A stretch of DNA of 64,000 nucleotides from Hortaea werneckii (taxonomy: Eukaryota > Ascomycota > Dothideomycetes > Mycosphaerellales > Teratosphaeriaceae), in contig JBAOKB010000048.1 in assembly GCA_037044905.1 (NCBI GenBank), positions 1,116,001-1,180,000 of the forward strand, given 5' to 3'. The position numbers and the translations under genes were made by a program. Of this stretch, positions 51,604 through 63,818 are shown one piece after another. The notes under the pieces are model-generated. The model was not told where the DNA came from and searched no databases. It saw nothing but the letters and a program-made list of their open reading frames with translations. Every line of letters starts with the position of its first letter. The stretch's first letter is position 1.

Positions 51604-54099
51604 CTACCTGCGAGTCGAGCGGAAGTAGCCCACGTTAGAGCCATAGACGTTGCGGTTGTCTACAGCTTTGATGGGGTTGTTGTCGCCAAACTCCTGGTCG
51701 ACGATCATGTTGACGGTACCGATCGTGGTCAGGGCGTACATGGTCATCTCCGAGTCTTGGACTCTGACCATGTTTAGCTGGCAGTTGGCCACGTCAGGCT
51801 GCACGCATTGCTGGGTGTAGTCGTTGAAGAAGCTGTACAGGCCAGCGCTGTAGATGAGAACACCTGAGCTGCGGAAAACGCGGAGACCCCATGCGTCGCG
51901 GCAGGGGACAGTGTTCTGCTGATCGTCTCTGCAGATCGTGAATGTCGGGTCGTCGTACTGGGTGTTGAAGGAGAACGGCTGTGGAACCTGCGGCACAGGC
52001 TGCATGTACGGCGTCTCGGTCTGCATGAAGCCGGAGAAGAGGGCCTTCACGTTCTCGAATTGGTAGTTGTAGATGACGCTGTGCTCCGAAGCAGTGCCCC
52101 ACAGCCAGACCGGGCCTCGAGAGCGGATGAGGACACCACGGGCATTGAAGATGCTGGCTTGGCGGTTGTCCTTGTTGGAGAACGAACCTTCATCTTCCAT
52201 GTCATGGTCAGCAACCCAGAACCAAGTGTTGTCGAGAAGGATGTTGCCGGAGCCAGGAGTAGCATAGAACATCATGAAAGCCGCTTGACAATCCTTCACC
52301 AGCTCGTCGAGAGGATCACGCTTGTCACACTGCTCGAGAAGGAGCTCGGTGCCGTAAGAACCGCCCATGCGAACATGCGTGTCCCACATACCGGTCTTGC
52401 TCTTGTCGGTGGTAGCAGCGTTCCACTGCAAGACGATAGCACCTGGGTTCGGGCCCAAGACTTCAAAAAGCATATCGGTGATCTCAATACCGACGCCCTT
52501 AACGCCGTCATTCGCGCCGATCTGCCAGACAGGCTTCGGGTTGTTCACGTCGTTGAAGCCAGAGGCGAGGATGACGGGCCAAATCTCACCGACGATTCTC
52601 ATGCCATTGACAGGAACAGTGATGGTATTGGTGACCTTGTAGACAGCATGCTCGAAGTAGGCAATCTTGTTCTGACTAGCAGCTTTATCCAGGAAAGCCT
52701 GCATCTTAGCTGTGTCATCGGTGGACGCATCGCCTGCTAGCCCACCATCTGCGATGGCGAAGAGGAAGTCGTTGCGTGTGGCGCCGGCATACTGGGGCTT
52801 GGAGCGGCTGTAGATGTTGCCATTGTTGTCAAGCAGGGCGGCGGGCTTGTTAGGAGCAGTCGCAGCATCGAGACCCTCCTTGAAAGCTCGGGTAGGCGAG
52901 TTGTCGTAGATGCTACCAGCGACGAACTGGTTTACCTTCTGCGGCGTGACAACTACAGTGCCATTTGCATCGATGATGCCGGCAGCGGTTGCACCAGAGA
53001 GGTCGACGTTGTTGAGGATCAAAGTTCCACCGGTAGCTGGTACATTCTGCTTCAGATTGAAGGCTGTTTGGACACCATACTTGACACCAGTAATCTTGCT
53101 GTCAGCAAGGACCATGGAGCCTGCAGTCTGGTTTTGAGGACTCTGCGCCATGAACACACCCGTGCTGTTGACGCTATTGTCGCCAGAAACGGTGATACCG
53201 GAGAGCGTCCAGCCCCAGTTCCAGTTCATGAAAACAGCAGTCCTGCAATTGTTGAAGGTCATGTTTCGAGTGGTGAATTGTTGGCTACCAAAGAAGGCGC
53301 CGATCTTGCCACCGTTGAAAACCAGATCGGCCATGTACCCGCCACTGCCGTTGTCCATGAAGATACCTTGCTGCGTGTTGGTGCCGTCCTGCTTCATGTT
53401 GAACACGATGTTCTGAAGCGAGGTAGCCTGGGCGACCTGCCAATGGATACCAGCGCCAGTGCCATCAGCGATCTTTGTCAGATCGATGTTGAGGTTGCGC
53501 ATCTGGCGGAAGAAGTTGTTCTGGTTAATGTACCAGTTCCTTCCATTTTGGGTGTAGTCGTAAGGGTCAGCGTCAAAGACTGCCATTCCCACGAAATTCT
53601 CAGTCGCCTGAATGATGGGAAGATTGTTGATATCACCGATGACCTGAGTGTAGTAGGGCATCTGAATTGGATAGCTGACGCGGTAGGTACCCTTGGGGAA
53701 AAAGACGATGGCTGGCGAGATAGTCGACGAGTTGCAGCTGTCAGTGCAACGGCCGGGTTCCAGCGTAGGAGCACCGGCAGTAGTGTTCATAGCAGCATTG
53801 ATAGCTGCAGTGTCGTCGGTCGTACCATCGCCCTTGGCGCCGTAGTCTCTGACGTTGCGGTAGACAGGGTAGGTGGTGGATGGATTGCCCCAGACTGCGT
53901 AGTTCGAGTGGAAAGCGGCTTGACCCATCCAGTAGTTAGGCGAGTCGTTAGCGTTGCTGGGAGGGTTCTTCTGGGGAGTTGCTCGAGTCTCTAGAGTGGC
54001 AGCGATCTGCTGCGATTGTGGTGCGGGTGCCGCTATCACCGAGGACAGCGAGGTCGAAAGAGAGAGGATGGCGCACAGCGCCGAAGAGAAGGTCTTCAT
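51604..54099 (-). CDS. GH55 exo-beta-1,3-glucanase
   Basis: Intronless, 831 residues from the ATG at 54099. A signal peptide (MKTFSSALCAILSLSTSLSS) is followed by a short propeptide (APAPQSQQ). Two tandem right-handed beta-helix domains each open with the typical segment: YPVYRNVRDYGAKGDGTTDD at about residue 78 and FLFAIADGGLAGDASTDDTA in the middle of the protein. NYWMGQAAFHSNYAVWGNPS before the first and the C-terminal TIGTVNMIVDQEFGDNNPIK are also family-like. GH55 enzymes release glucose or gentiobiose from beta-1,3-glucan ends and act outside the cell in cell-wall turnover or glucan feeding. Length fits the family. Strong identification. Confidence 0.95.
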   Translation of the reverse strand: MKTFSSALCAILSLSTSLSSVIAAPAPQSQQIAATLETRATPQKNPPSNANDSPNYWMGQAAFHSNYAVWGNPSTTYPVYRNVRDYGAKGDGTTDDTAAINAAMNTTAGAPTLEPGRCTDSCNSSTISPAIVFFPKGTYRVSYPIQMPYYTQVIGDINNLPIIQATENFVGMAVFDADPYDYTQNGRNWYINQNNFFRQMRNLNIDLTKIADGTGAGIHWQVAQATSLQNIVFNMKQDGTNTQQGIFMDNGSGGYMADLVFNGGKIGAFFGSQQFTTRNMTFNNCRTAVFMNWNWGWTLSGITVSGDNSVNSTGVFMAQSPQNQTAGSMVLADSKITGVKYGVQTAFNLKQNVPATGGTLILNNVDLSGATAAGIIDANGTVVVTPQKVNQFVAGSIYDNSPTRAFKEGLDAATAPNKPAALLDNNGNIYSRSKPQYAGATRNDFLFAIADGGLAGDASTDDTAKMQAFLDKAASQNKIAYFEHAVYKVTNTITVPVNGMRIVGEIWPVILASGFNDVNNPKPVWQIGANDGVKGVGIEITDMLFEVLGPNPGAIVLQWNAATTDKSKTGMWDTHVRMGGSYGTELLLEQCDKRDPLDELVKDCQAAFMMFYATPGSGNILLDNTWFWVADHDMEDEGSFSNKDNRQASIFNARGVLIRSRGPVWLWGTASEHSVIYNYQFENVKALFSGFMQTETPYMQPVPQVPQPFSFNTQYDDPTFTICRDDQQNTVPCRDAWGLRVFRSSGVLIYSAGLYSFFNDYTQQCVQPDVANCQLNMVRVQDSEMTMYALTTIGTVNMIVDQEFGDNNPIKAVDNRNVYGSNVGYFRSTRR

Positions 54100-55817
54100 G
54101 TTGATGGACGATCGCAGAAGTACCGTAATTGCCGGCAGTAGCTTCAGGATCAAAGGTTGTGCTTAGAAAAGAGAGCGTTTGTCAGTGTCCTGCACTGGAG
54201 CGTTTAAAGTCGCCGTAGAAGTGTCAAAAGACTCGTAAAGAGTGACTGGTGATGAGCACGAGGATCGCGTGCAGGTGGTTGGTAGTGAATGGAGGCGCGC
54301 AAGAGCGCCGTTGGCATGCAAAAGCTTATACTTGTGTATGCCGCCGGGAACAATGGAATGACGCGGACGCGTATAAAGCTATTGTCCTCAAGGCTCGTAG
54401 CTCGGAGTCGAAAGAGTGACAAGAAAGGGAACAACAATGGCGGACAAAGGACCAAGGACAAAGGAAGTGAAGCGAATTGAACAGAATGGAGTGGACGGTC
54501 CGCTCAGCAGAGAGGCAATGCAGGTGGGTTTTGAATGGGAGTGATGAAGCCAGGACTCACCAAGATGCTTCTGTAGGATGGATCGGATGGCAGAAGCTAG
54601 AGTTTCACATGTGGCCAATGCCCAATTTCCAACGCTCTTTCCTTGCCGCGCTCTGCTCTGCGTTTGCCGATCCCCTGCTCCGTGCGCGCGGGAAACCCAG
54701 GGACTGAGGTGCTTAAACAACAGATTGATTGCGCCTGTCCGTCGGTATCCAACCGGCCGTCTATTATATAGCAGCGATTCGCCGCCGGACATATGCCTTG
54801 AATGGATAGAGAGGGTCATCTGAAAGGGGGAATTGTTGCACTGGACACTATTCTGCCCGTGATCACTCTTCTTCTTTGTCCAGCATGACTATCGCCAGCC
54901 CTCATGAGCACTGTCACAATGCCCCCAAGAGAATCTCCGGCCAAGCTATAGCAGCGCCTGCCGATGCGACACCAGTGCCGAACGTTGCATCGTTCAGGGC
55001 CAGCAAGCCGGCCAGTCTGATCGACGGTGTGACTTGCACACTATTCGCTCACGGGCGCAAATTGGCCCCAACGGTCCCGCCCCGATGGCCACATGCGTTC
55101 CCATGGCCGCAACACCGTTCGTTTTCCCGCGTCCAATAGCGCGGTGGGAACGAGCACGAGCTGATACACTGGGAAGATGTCGTTTGTCTCGGTGCCGGAG
55201 CAGGCGCAACTTGCTACAAAGCGCGACAGGGATTCTCCAGACTCTTGGCTTGCCCTGCATGGCGTGCCGAGCGGCACGTCACAAGCGCCCTGTCCGTCGG
55301 GAAGCCGCGACCTTCCCTCATTGGCTGGCTCCTGGTGATGAAACAGAATGCTAGACGCAGGTGCAACAACCCTCTTTGACCCTCACGTCGCAGCATTTGG
55401 AAGAATGTGCTTCCTTACTGGTCCCCCTTCGTGCAATTACAATATTATGCCTCCTCTCGGCTAATATGCTCGTCGATCATGCTAATTGTGTTCCAACGGG
55501 GCTGCCGAAGCCCTTTCCTCTTGAAACAATTATCAGCAGGCTAGTTGCACGCGCGCTTTTGTCGCCGACGGCACAACTAAGCCTCAGGGGGACCAGTCAC
55601 CTTTTGAGCACATGTCCAAGCAAAGAGAGCCAAGTCCAAAGGTGAGCAGGCGCACGCCATAACGACCAGTTTTAAGGCTCAGATGGACGTCAGGCGTTAA
55701 AATGACCAGTTTCTGGTGAATATGTCCGGCCTTTCATAGCCAGGAGAATCGTAAGCGGGCATTCTTCCATAGACGCGGATAATCGTTATCACACCTCTAC
55801 AGCCGCACCCCATGTCG
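54100..55817. other. 1.7 kb intergenic region
   Basis: Promoter of the GH55 gene on the left and 3' region of the aminotransferase on the right. Small open frames (up to 140 codons) have no recognisable similarity. TATATA occurs at 54765-54770 on the plus strand. Nothing else stands out. Confidence 0.4.
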
Positions 55818-57507
55818 TTACTTGAATCCAGCCATATCAACACCGTCTGGCACCTGTAAGGACCCGTCAGAATCCCCCGTCGCTACCTGCATCTCCCTCG
55901 CCACTCCCGCCACCCTCACTACACCTTCCTCCAGCTTCCCCTCGTCTTCCCACGCAAAACATAACCGCATGTGTCCATCAAACCCAGCCGTCTCCCTGTC
56001 CCCAGGTACTTCAAAGATAGTCCCCGGCGCAATCACCACGCCTTCCCTCTTACAGGCGCTCGCAAGCGCAGTCGCCGTCATCCGTCCCGGTAGCTTCAGC
56101 CAGACGAAATAACCCCCCACTATGTCGCGATCGGGCTGCGGTAGTTGGAAGCCGAGAGGTAAGAGATGGGTGGTGATGGCGTTGATGAGCTTGTTGTACC
56201 GCCGCGCGTAGGCCGGTCTCAGGACGTTTTGGATGTGTTTGTCTAGTCCTCCCGATGTGAGGAGGATGGTCATGTAGGTGGAGGTGAGTTCTGAGGGCGC
56301 GCCACCGCTGCACGTCGTGCCACTGCCATCATATAGGTTAGTCGAGGGAAAGCCTTGGAGGATCTCCTGAGGGCATAAGAGGTAAGTCGCGACGCAACGC
56401 GGCTGCGAATCCATTGTGAGGTTCACCTCCCCTGTCGTACAGGAAGGCCGCTTGCACCTCCTTCCAACAACGGATGAAAGACCCTCAAAGCCTCCGTGGA
56501 TGACGGTAATCCGCCAACTCGACAAGTCAAAACCAAAGGTAAGAAAGAAAGAAAAACGTTACTCACGTCTGACTAACGCCATAAGCGAACCTCTCACTCC
56601 CCTCGACCCACCCACACCGCAACCCCGGCCCACCAATCTTACTGAACGACCCATTCGAGCACGCGTTCCCAAATCCATCCGCCCCAGGCCTCCCCGTACC
56701 CCCATCGATCTCGCGATCCACGTCCACAAGCCGCGGCAGATGCGCCGTCTTCACCGCCTCCTCCTCGCCACCACTCGGCGCAGAGTGCCCGCCTGGCTTC
56801 TTCGCCGGCCACTGCAGGAAATCATACACATCGTCCGCGACGACCAGGGCGTCGTACTCCCTCGCCAACCTCACCAGCTCCCGTCGCCGCCGCAGACTCA
56901 TCGTCCGCGAACTCGGGTTCGCAAACGTCGGCACGCAGTAAACCACATGCTTATACACTTTCGCCCAGGGTCTGAAAGGTCTATACCTCGGTCCCTCCTC
57001 CTCCACCACCCCTTGCTCTCCGGCAGCCTGTCTCTCGCTCTTCCCCATCTCCGCCCGCAAATACCCCAAATCAATCCCTTCCTCGTCCTCGGGCACCGCC
57101 CGCAGTTTTCCGCTGAACCCCGCATCCTGCTCAAATACCCGGAACGCGAGCATGTACGCCGGCGCCACGATCCAGACGTTCCGGGTATAGGCGGGGTCGG
57201 AGAAGGTACTCAGCATGCACCCGAGATTCTGGGACGCGCCGCCGGTCATGCAGATGCGGGTCGCGGGTATGGGACCCTCGCGGGGTCTGTAGAAGGTGGT
57301 GAGCCAGGCGGCGATGGCGGAGCGGCAGGGCTCGTAGCCCTCGTCCGGTCCGTAGAGGAGGCCTGGTTGGGCTATGGTGGGGTCGGAGAGGGCGGTGGTG
57401 GCGGCGGTTCTGATGAGGGAGGCGGGCAGGAGGGAGGGGTTGGGCCAGCCGCGCATGAGGTTTATGGGCTCTTGGGCCGGGTCTGAGGGTGGGGGTGCGT
57501 TGCCCAT
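55818..57507 (-). CDS. Class I/II aminotransferase (PLP-dependent)
   Basis: Two exons, 57507-56567 and 56322-55818, give 481 residues. The intron is 244 bases, long for this window, with GTGAGT, a CGACTAACCTAT branch site and GGCAG; an internal exon within it cannot be ruled out. Fold type I motifs are present: INLMRGWPNPSLLP, YGPDEGYEPCRSAIAAWL, CMTGGASQNLGCMLSTF, VPTFANPSSRTMSLRRRREL, ALVVADDVYDFLQW (PLP-contacting Asp and Tyr) and SFSKIGGPGLRCGWVEG with the Schiff-base Lys. The C-terminus has GGYFVWLKLPGRM. It resembles the fungal branch near 2-aminoadipate/valine-pyruvate-type transaminases; the amino acid used is not predictable. No targeting signal is obvious. Confidence 0.88.
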
Positions 57508-59092
57508 GATGGGAGGGTTGGTGGGTTGGTGGGGGAGTTCGTTGGGTGGGAGAGTGGGAGGTTCGGGTCGTCTGTTGGAATTCTGCCGTTTTCCCTACCT
57601 CTTGGGCGTTCTCTTGCCATGGAAGGGAGGACGGGAGCTTAGGATCTTGTGGGAGACTACACTGCCTGTACTCTTGGGTTGATCTTGATGGGTTCTCGTT
57701 CTTAATCAAGACGTTGCGCTCTGGTACATAGCTGAGGCTTGATGGATTACGTAAAGTTGTGCATCTCCACGTCTACTATACTATAGTATGTATTGTACTG
57801 AGGTCATTATTGAGAGCGGGCTCCAACTCTACATGCCTTCCACAACAGCTCGAGTTCGGAGGCTGCTGTCACGACAGACTGGATTGACAAGTAGAGCGCG
57901 ATAAATAAGTTGGGACGCGTGCAGCGGCTTGGTCTCGGATCTTTCGTTAGCACCTCGTGTTTAAACAGTACTATGTACGATCGTCGGCGGTAGTATGTTT
58001 ACGGCGTGTTCGTGAAGTTGCAATAGTCTCAACGCTCATGATGTCAAATTACGACACGCCGCTACAATTGGAATCCCAATGCCAGCGATGAGGGGCTCAG
58101 ATGTTTCTATTCTCATCAATATCGCCGCCGCTACGGTATATAGTAGGCGGCTGTTGCAACGCTTGCCTAGCCGCTTTGGGTGGCCTATTCTGAGCGATGG
58201 CGTAGGCCTTGGCTAGATCTTCCAATGCGTTCGAGCGAACATGGCCTCATAATAACAATGTGCGTACAATATGCGATTAACACAGCAAACAACAGAATGG
58301 AAGTGTTTTCCACAGTCGGATGTTCGATCATGTGTAGCGACAACCATTCGATCAATCACTTTGAAACGCATGCACCCTGGTCGGCGAGAAGTTCCGCAAC
58401 CCTTGGCGTACATCACTGCTTGGACCCTTCGACTTGCAACATCAACGTGGGTCCCGAGGCTTCGTTCAGCACGCATCGTTGTATTTGAACATACCTACCT
58501 AGGTACTAAGAAACAACATCTTCTCCAACAAGGTGATGTCCCATGCACCAACATCGGCTGGCGCGCCAAGGATTCTGGTTAAACTTCACTCCGAGCGTCT
58601 ATAGAAACAAAGACAGAAACCGACGGAACCAAAGCGAGCGATTGGCCAGGCTGGTGACACAGCCTCCGCATGGACGAATTACGTATGAGCCCTGCCTTCA
58701 AGCTCCAACTGCATGTGGTCTGGTCTGGTCTGGTCTGGTCAGGTCAGGTCACGGTGCGGTTGTTCGGGTACCTGGCAGCATTATGAAACTCTCGAAGACC
58801 CGTCCGAGCCGTCCTGTATTCACGCGCTCCACCCGTAAGATCTGCCCTCGTGCTCCCTTGTCTAGAAGTCTCTTCTTTCTTCCCTTGTTGAGTACATCCT
58901 GAGTTTCATTGTTGTTGTCACATTGATACAAACCACCCTTACACGCACCACGCGACTACGTATGCGCAACCCCAGTGCACCACCACCTCATCCACACCAG
59001 CCCGCGAACTTGTTCCACCGAGACCTGCTCCCCAAGTGATCCGATCTATCCGTGGTGGCTCCTCGGCCGAAGGTGTAGCCCTACCCAGCAAG
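57508..59092. other. 1.6 kb divergent intergenic region
   Basis: Between the aminotransferase (minus) and the DUF8004-like gene (plus). Contains one TACCTAGGTA palindrome at 58496-58505 and a pentamer repeat at 58716-58750. A possible short first exon of the next gene lies at 58786-58837, with 59001 onward as its partner by phase. Confidence 0.4.
58716..58750. repeat. (TGGTC)5(AGGTC)2 tandem repeat
   Basis: Seven head-to-tail pentamers: five TGGTC then two AGGTC. It lies about 370 bases upstream of the DUF8004-like coding start, in promoter territory. Confidence 0.9.
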
Positions 59093-61763
59093 ATGATGCC
59101 ACACGAAGAACAGCGCCGCGCGTCACAGCAAGAGTCCCGTTCACGCTCTCCAGTCCCCGGCAGACTGCGCAAGCCGGTGCCGGTCCCAAGTCACTCGCGT
59201 AATGCATCCGGGCAGTATCTCGCACCCAGTGAATACTCCCAGCCGACATTGCAGGATTTGCAGTATCGCCAGCAAAATGGCGGAGACTCCATTCTTCCAC
59301 CACCGCCACCTCTCGCCGTAGGAGCAGACAGAAGGTCCTTGTCTGCGGATAGATCTAGACCGAGTACGCCGAACTACAGCAGACCGACTACCCCGAACTT
59401 GCAGCCGCCGAGTGGACCGCCGATGACGCCAGCCTCACCTGGCGCGGCAGAGAAGGAGAAGAGGAAGAGCAGCGGCTGGTTTGGCAGCAAGAAGAAGGAA
59501 GATCTGCCTAAATTGCCCACGGCTTGGGTGGCCGGCCATCCACAAAAGGAAGCCTACGATCATGAAACACTTGTCAGCGGACGACCTGTGAAGGAATTGT
59601 GGGATGACGAGGACGGCAACTGCTACGTATACCTCTTCCCGCGGATTTCTGGTAGACCGGCCAGCTTCAAGGTCGACTCGGAAATATTTGCGAGCAGTCC
59701 GGTTCTGACGAAGCTCGCCTTTGGAGATATTTACAGCCAAAACCAGGATGCTGACCGAAGGCAGCTCCCTTTGGATGCCCGTACCAGGGATTTGAGCATC
59801 AATGATTACAGCACGCCACCTCAGTCGCCACAAAAGCAGCCCGGTGCGGATACAAACTCTAGGTCTTCGCGAGAGTCGAAGCGGAGCAAATATTCGACCT
59901 TCTCAGACAGTCGGCAGGAAGCTCATCTCTACCTGCCAATCAAGCTCGGATCAGATTCGCCGCAACAACCGGCAGCGAAGCCTGGGAAGGGCGCCACCAA
60001 GCCTGATGCCGCGAATGAAGACCTGCAGACGCTGATCGATGTTCGCAACTTCTTTGCCTTCCTCTGCGGCCAGTCACTGGTAGCCACTGAGCGCAAAGGC
60101 TCATTCTTCCAGATCTTCATGTCCATCGCTGGCATATTGAAGACGTACGAGTTTAGCAATGTCGATGGCAGTACATATGGTGAGATACCGAGCTCAAGCT
60201 TTGACAGCTATGTCGAAGAGCTTGGATTGGCCGACGTACGGCAGAGTCGAGAGAAGACCATCGAAGGTGTTGTGCTGGGAGAAAGGATGAAGAGCGTGCT
60301 TCTGTACAACGAAACTTTCACGCACGCGGCCGGGAAGCACGACGAGCTGCTAGCGATGAAGAACCCAAAGTTCAATCTCATTTCTTCGATTACGCAGAAT
60401 CGACTTGTCCGCGCAGCCATGGATCTCGAAAAGCGCATACAAAGCGTCCAAACGATCTTGAACGACTTTGACTTTCCGAGTCTGTTCTCCGGTATCATGA
60501 ACAGCAAGATGAGCGACGAGCGTAGGGAAGGCGTGCGCTTCGAGGCGTGGAAAGATGCGTTCCTCGGTACGAGGAAATGGTGCATGAGCACATACCAGCA
60601 GCGGTACGGCCACTGGCCTCCCAAGGCTAGCAGTAAGAAGAATGATCTGGAGACATCTGGGCTTAACCGGCTCGTGCTATTGGATCTTTACAAAGATTGG
60701 AGCAGTGTTTACGACCTGCTCTCGGATCGTCTGAATCTGACGACAAGGACTGTCGACGGTCTCAACTTGGAAGAGAGAGCATCAGAACAGCCTACCGTAC
60801 GAGGAATCCGCGCCGTCTTGTCCGAATACGATCGCTCTAGTCCACCAGTCAAGCCACCGATTCCTTTTGACCTGCCGCGACTTCCTGACTTAAAAACCAC
60901 CCGATCAGACTTCGGACAAGGGGATAAGAAGAAAGACCTCAAAGCCATCGAGAAGAAAGTCAAAGACGACGAGATCGCGCAACTACTCCGGCATTCCTGG
61001 AACGACGACACAGTCGTAACCCCGTTCCTCAACTCCTTCCGCGAACTGGAGAAGAAGGCCGCCCACGGCTGCAAGATCGGCGAGATCGTCGACCTCCGCA
61101 TCGGCCAGTGGATCTTCATGTACGTCGTCCTGCAAGCCCTCCCCATGCTCGCCTGCGACGCCCCGGGCATCAAACACACCAAGGGCGTCGAATACTTCCT
61201 CTGCGAACCCCCCCGCTCCGGCGTCCCCTGGGCCAACCCCGCCCTGGGCAACCAAGGCGGCATGGGCCTGGGCCGCCGCTGGTTCTCCGTCGGCGAAGGC
61301 GGCGGCGTCGTCAGCCTCCCCTCGGACATCGTCGAGCACGGCGTCGAGGGCATCTACCGCCGCAGCCACTGCTGGCTCATGGCCGAGAAATGGTCCGCGA
61401 CGAACCCTATCCTCAACTCCGCCCTGCACGAGCAGGAAGCGCTGAACGCCAGCCAGAGCGCCGCCCTAGGCGACGCTGGCCTTTCCCTCCCTCCCCCGCC
61501 GCCACCGAACCAAGCCGGGCTCATGGTCCCCGGCAGTCGTTCCTCGAGCCCGGCCGGTTGTACGCGCAGCGACAAGCGATCCTCGTACATCGGCCTCGGC
61601 CTCGAGGCGCTGCCGCTGCCCGCGGGCGTCTCGCCGGACGGCAGGTCTGCGAGCCCCGGGCCCGGCGGCCGTCCCGCTAGTCAGGGCCATGTGGTCGATA
61701 GTTCCAAGACGTTTGATTCCATTTTGGGGGATATTCAGGGGCAGAAGAAGGGGAAGAAGAAGT

Positions 61764-61765
<2 letters not shown>
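59093..61765 (+). CDS. DUF8004-like fungal protein of unknown function
   Basis: One exon of 890 residues from the ATG at 59093 (MMPHEEQRRASQQESRSRSP). The frame stays open and looks coding upstream (ELVPPRPAPQVIRSIRGGSS), so a short upstream exon is likely; an ATG near 58786 with a GTAAGA donor can be joined to 59001 in phase. A Pro/Ser-rich disordered N-terminus precedes WFGSKKKEDLPKLPTAWVAG, then ELWDDEDGNCYVYLFPRISG, a feature of the fungal DUF8004 family. Conserved helical blocks follow: DVRNFFAFLCGQSLVATERK, FFQIFMSIAGILKTYEFSNV and RRSHCWLMAEKWSATNPILN. The C-terminus is disordered with poly-Pro and ends QKKGKKK. The family is conserved in ascomycetes but has no known role. The G27 tract begins 4 bases after the stop. 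Confidence 0.82.
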
Positions 61766-61768
<3 letters not shown>

Positions 61769-61794
<26 letters not shown>

Positions 61795-61795
61795 G
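61769..61795. repeat. G27 homopolymer tract
   Basis: A run of 27 G on the coding strand starting 4 bases after the stop codon of the DUF8004-like gene. It would allow a G-quadruplex in the 3' UTR. Exact length may be inaccurate. Confidence 0.85.
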
Positions 61796-63717
61796 TCTTC
61801 CCTCCCTCCCAGTCCCTTGAGGCTTGTGGGTTGGGAAACGTATTGTTGTCTTGGAATGAAATTCGCTTTTCTTCTTCGCCGTCTCTTTTTTTTTTTTTTT
61901 TTTTGGGGGGGGTTTGTTTTCTTTTCAGAGCCGCCTTCGAGTGTTCCTAACCCGTGATAACTTTCCCCAACGGAACTCTTCCCTCCGGCCGCACATGTAA
62001 TTGCGTCAGGTTCATGTACGGATTCTACTCCAACAAGGTATTAGTCCGAAAGCACAGTCTTACTCTGGTCATTGCGCGATCATGCTGTCCACTCACATTA
62101 CTGTCTTACCTTTACTCCGAAGCTTATTCCATCATCGTTCGAAAGAGCGGTGGACTATTCGAGGAGAGGAGACCTCGGCGTGTTGACGTTTGAGCTTCGG
62201 CCTCTTCGGATGGTATCGATCCGTACGGTGTGTACCTTTCTAGATCTGGTAGTGGAGCCGCTCCCGCTCTTGACTCTATGGGGAAGGTCGGGACTGCAAT
62301 CGTGCTTTTTGGGCGTGCTTTCTCTCGTGCGTTCTGCAATCCATATCATGGTTGTCGTGCTTACCTACGGCTTTATCGTTGTTCGAGCTTAACCCTATGA
62401 TGAGATAGTCTAACATGGTCACGATGGTTTTGAGGAAGAAACACCTGCCTATCAGGTCATTAGTCCCCCGTTTCGAAAATGGACATTGCCTCGGTGATTT
62501 CTACTTTGACTCCTATGTCTTTCTATAGCCCATCATTGCGCGGCTAAGACGACCTTGATGGACCTCGCCAATACTATAGCTGGAGACTGGGCTCTTCCAA
62601 TGGGCAACATGCCATCCGATCCAGTATCACAATGGTCGTGCTTAGTACTATACTACAGCGCAAAGGCTCTTCCTTGAAGAACAAGGTTCTCGGCTGGACT
62701 TTTGACAGGTGCTCCACTTGGATGCGGAGATATGTATGCAGGGGATGAATTGCTTATCTTTGCTTTTTACCCTAGCCAAGTCCTGAGCTTCCTATGCTTA
62801 TCTCTCCTGCCCGGCGCAGGTACAGATTCGCTTGAATGCATGAAATAGACAGGGGTGCTGGATGTGGTTGTCGATTAGACGTCCGGCTCGAGTGTGATCT
62901 CGGCTGCTATCATGGATCTACGCCAGCTGGGCCGCTCTACATGATTCCGAGAGTTCTTTCCGGCAAGCGCCAAAATGCAACTCTGTCTGTCGCGTGATCC
63001 GTATTGTCTTTCGCTGCATGTCTACGAGAAACGCCGGGAAAAAGCAAAAGGCCAGTCTGCGGAACACGATAGGTTGGCGTTGCAATATGCAGCACCCAGT
63101 AAGCTTTAACCGCCTCGAACTATCGACTTGGCAGCGACGATCGGTTTCGACGGCAGATGCTTCTAATGGCTTTCTTCTACCTGCAAGTGCAAGTCATAGC
63201 AGATAATGCTGAGGACCACTGGCTCCAAACGGCAGGAAGTGTGGTAGCGAGTGCAGCTGTTAAACAACTTGGGTTAGAAACCAATCTGGCCGAAGGCGAA
63301 TCAACATCAGACATGGCATTGCATTATCGCGGAAGATATACGGGGTTACTTCTAGCCTTTGCATGGCTCCTGACACTATGCACCAAATCCACCAACAGAA
63401 TCGTTCGAGCGAGTAGCAGGTGTTCGTCGCTAAGGTCTTTGGCTCCAACCTATACAAGCGTCATGCGCCAGACGCTCGTTCATGTATGCAGGCCTTGTGG
63501 GCTTCCTGAAAGGGCAAGAATCAGCAATCTATCGTCCACACCTCCCCAGCACTGCCTGTACGGATATGCCACCTGATCTATCGAGCTGCTGCGCTTGGAA
63601 CACCCAAGTCTCCAGTAGACGGTCACGAATGGCAACATGTCCGACTGCTACGGTGCCAATCTATCTGGACCGACTATGTGCCATTTGCGAGGACCTGGTT
63701 AGGCCGAGAAGACCTTC

Positions 63718-63725
63718 TATAAATA
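63718..63725 (+). promoter_or_regulatory. TATA box of aspartic protease gene
   Basis: TATAAATA about 94 bases upstream of the ATG at 63819. A pyrimidine/C-rich stretch (63736-63818) follows, typical for strongly expressed secreted-enzyme genes of fungi. Confidence 0.65.
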
Positions 63726-63818
63726 CCGACGTGTTGTCGCTCTCCTGAACACTCTCCAACTCACATCTTCAGCTACGACCAAGTCCCTGCGTCGCACCGT
63801 CTCGTCTCTCAATTCGCC

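Larger units (their letters stand above)
61766..63818. other. 2.0 kb intergenic region with homopolymers
   Basis: Begins with a G27 tract (61769-61795) and a T19-G8 stretch (61886-61912) in the 3' UTR of the DUF8004-like gene. The rest has open frames up to 139 codons with no recognisable similarity. The end holds the promoter of the aspartic protease with its TATA box. No gene was identified between about 61950 and 63700. Confidence 0.45.

Noticed and set aside
53068..53994. 308-codon open frame opposite the GH55 gene
   Set aside because: Fully antisense to a well-identified intronless gene; arises from GC-biased third positions.
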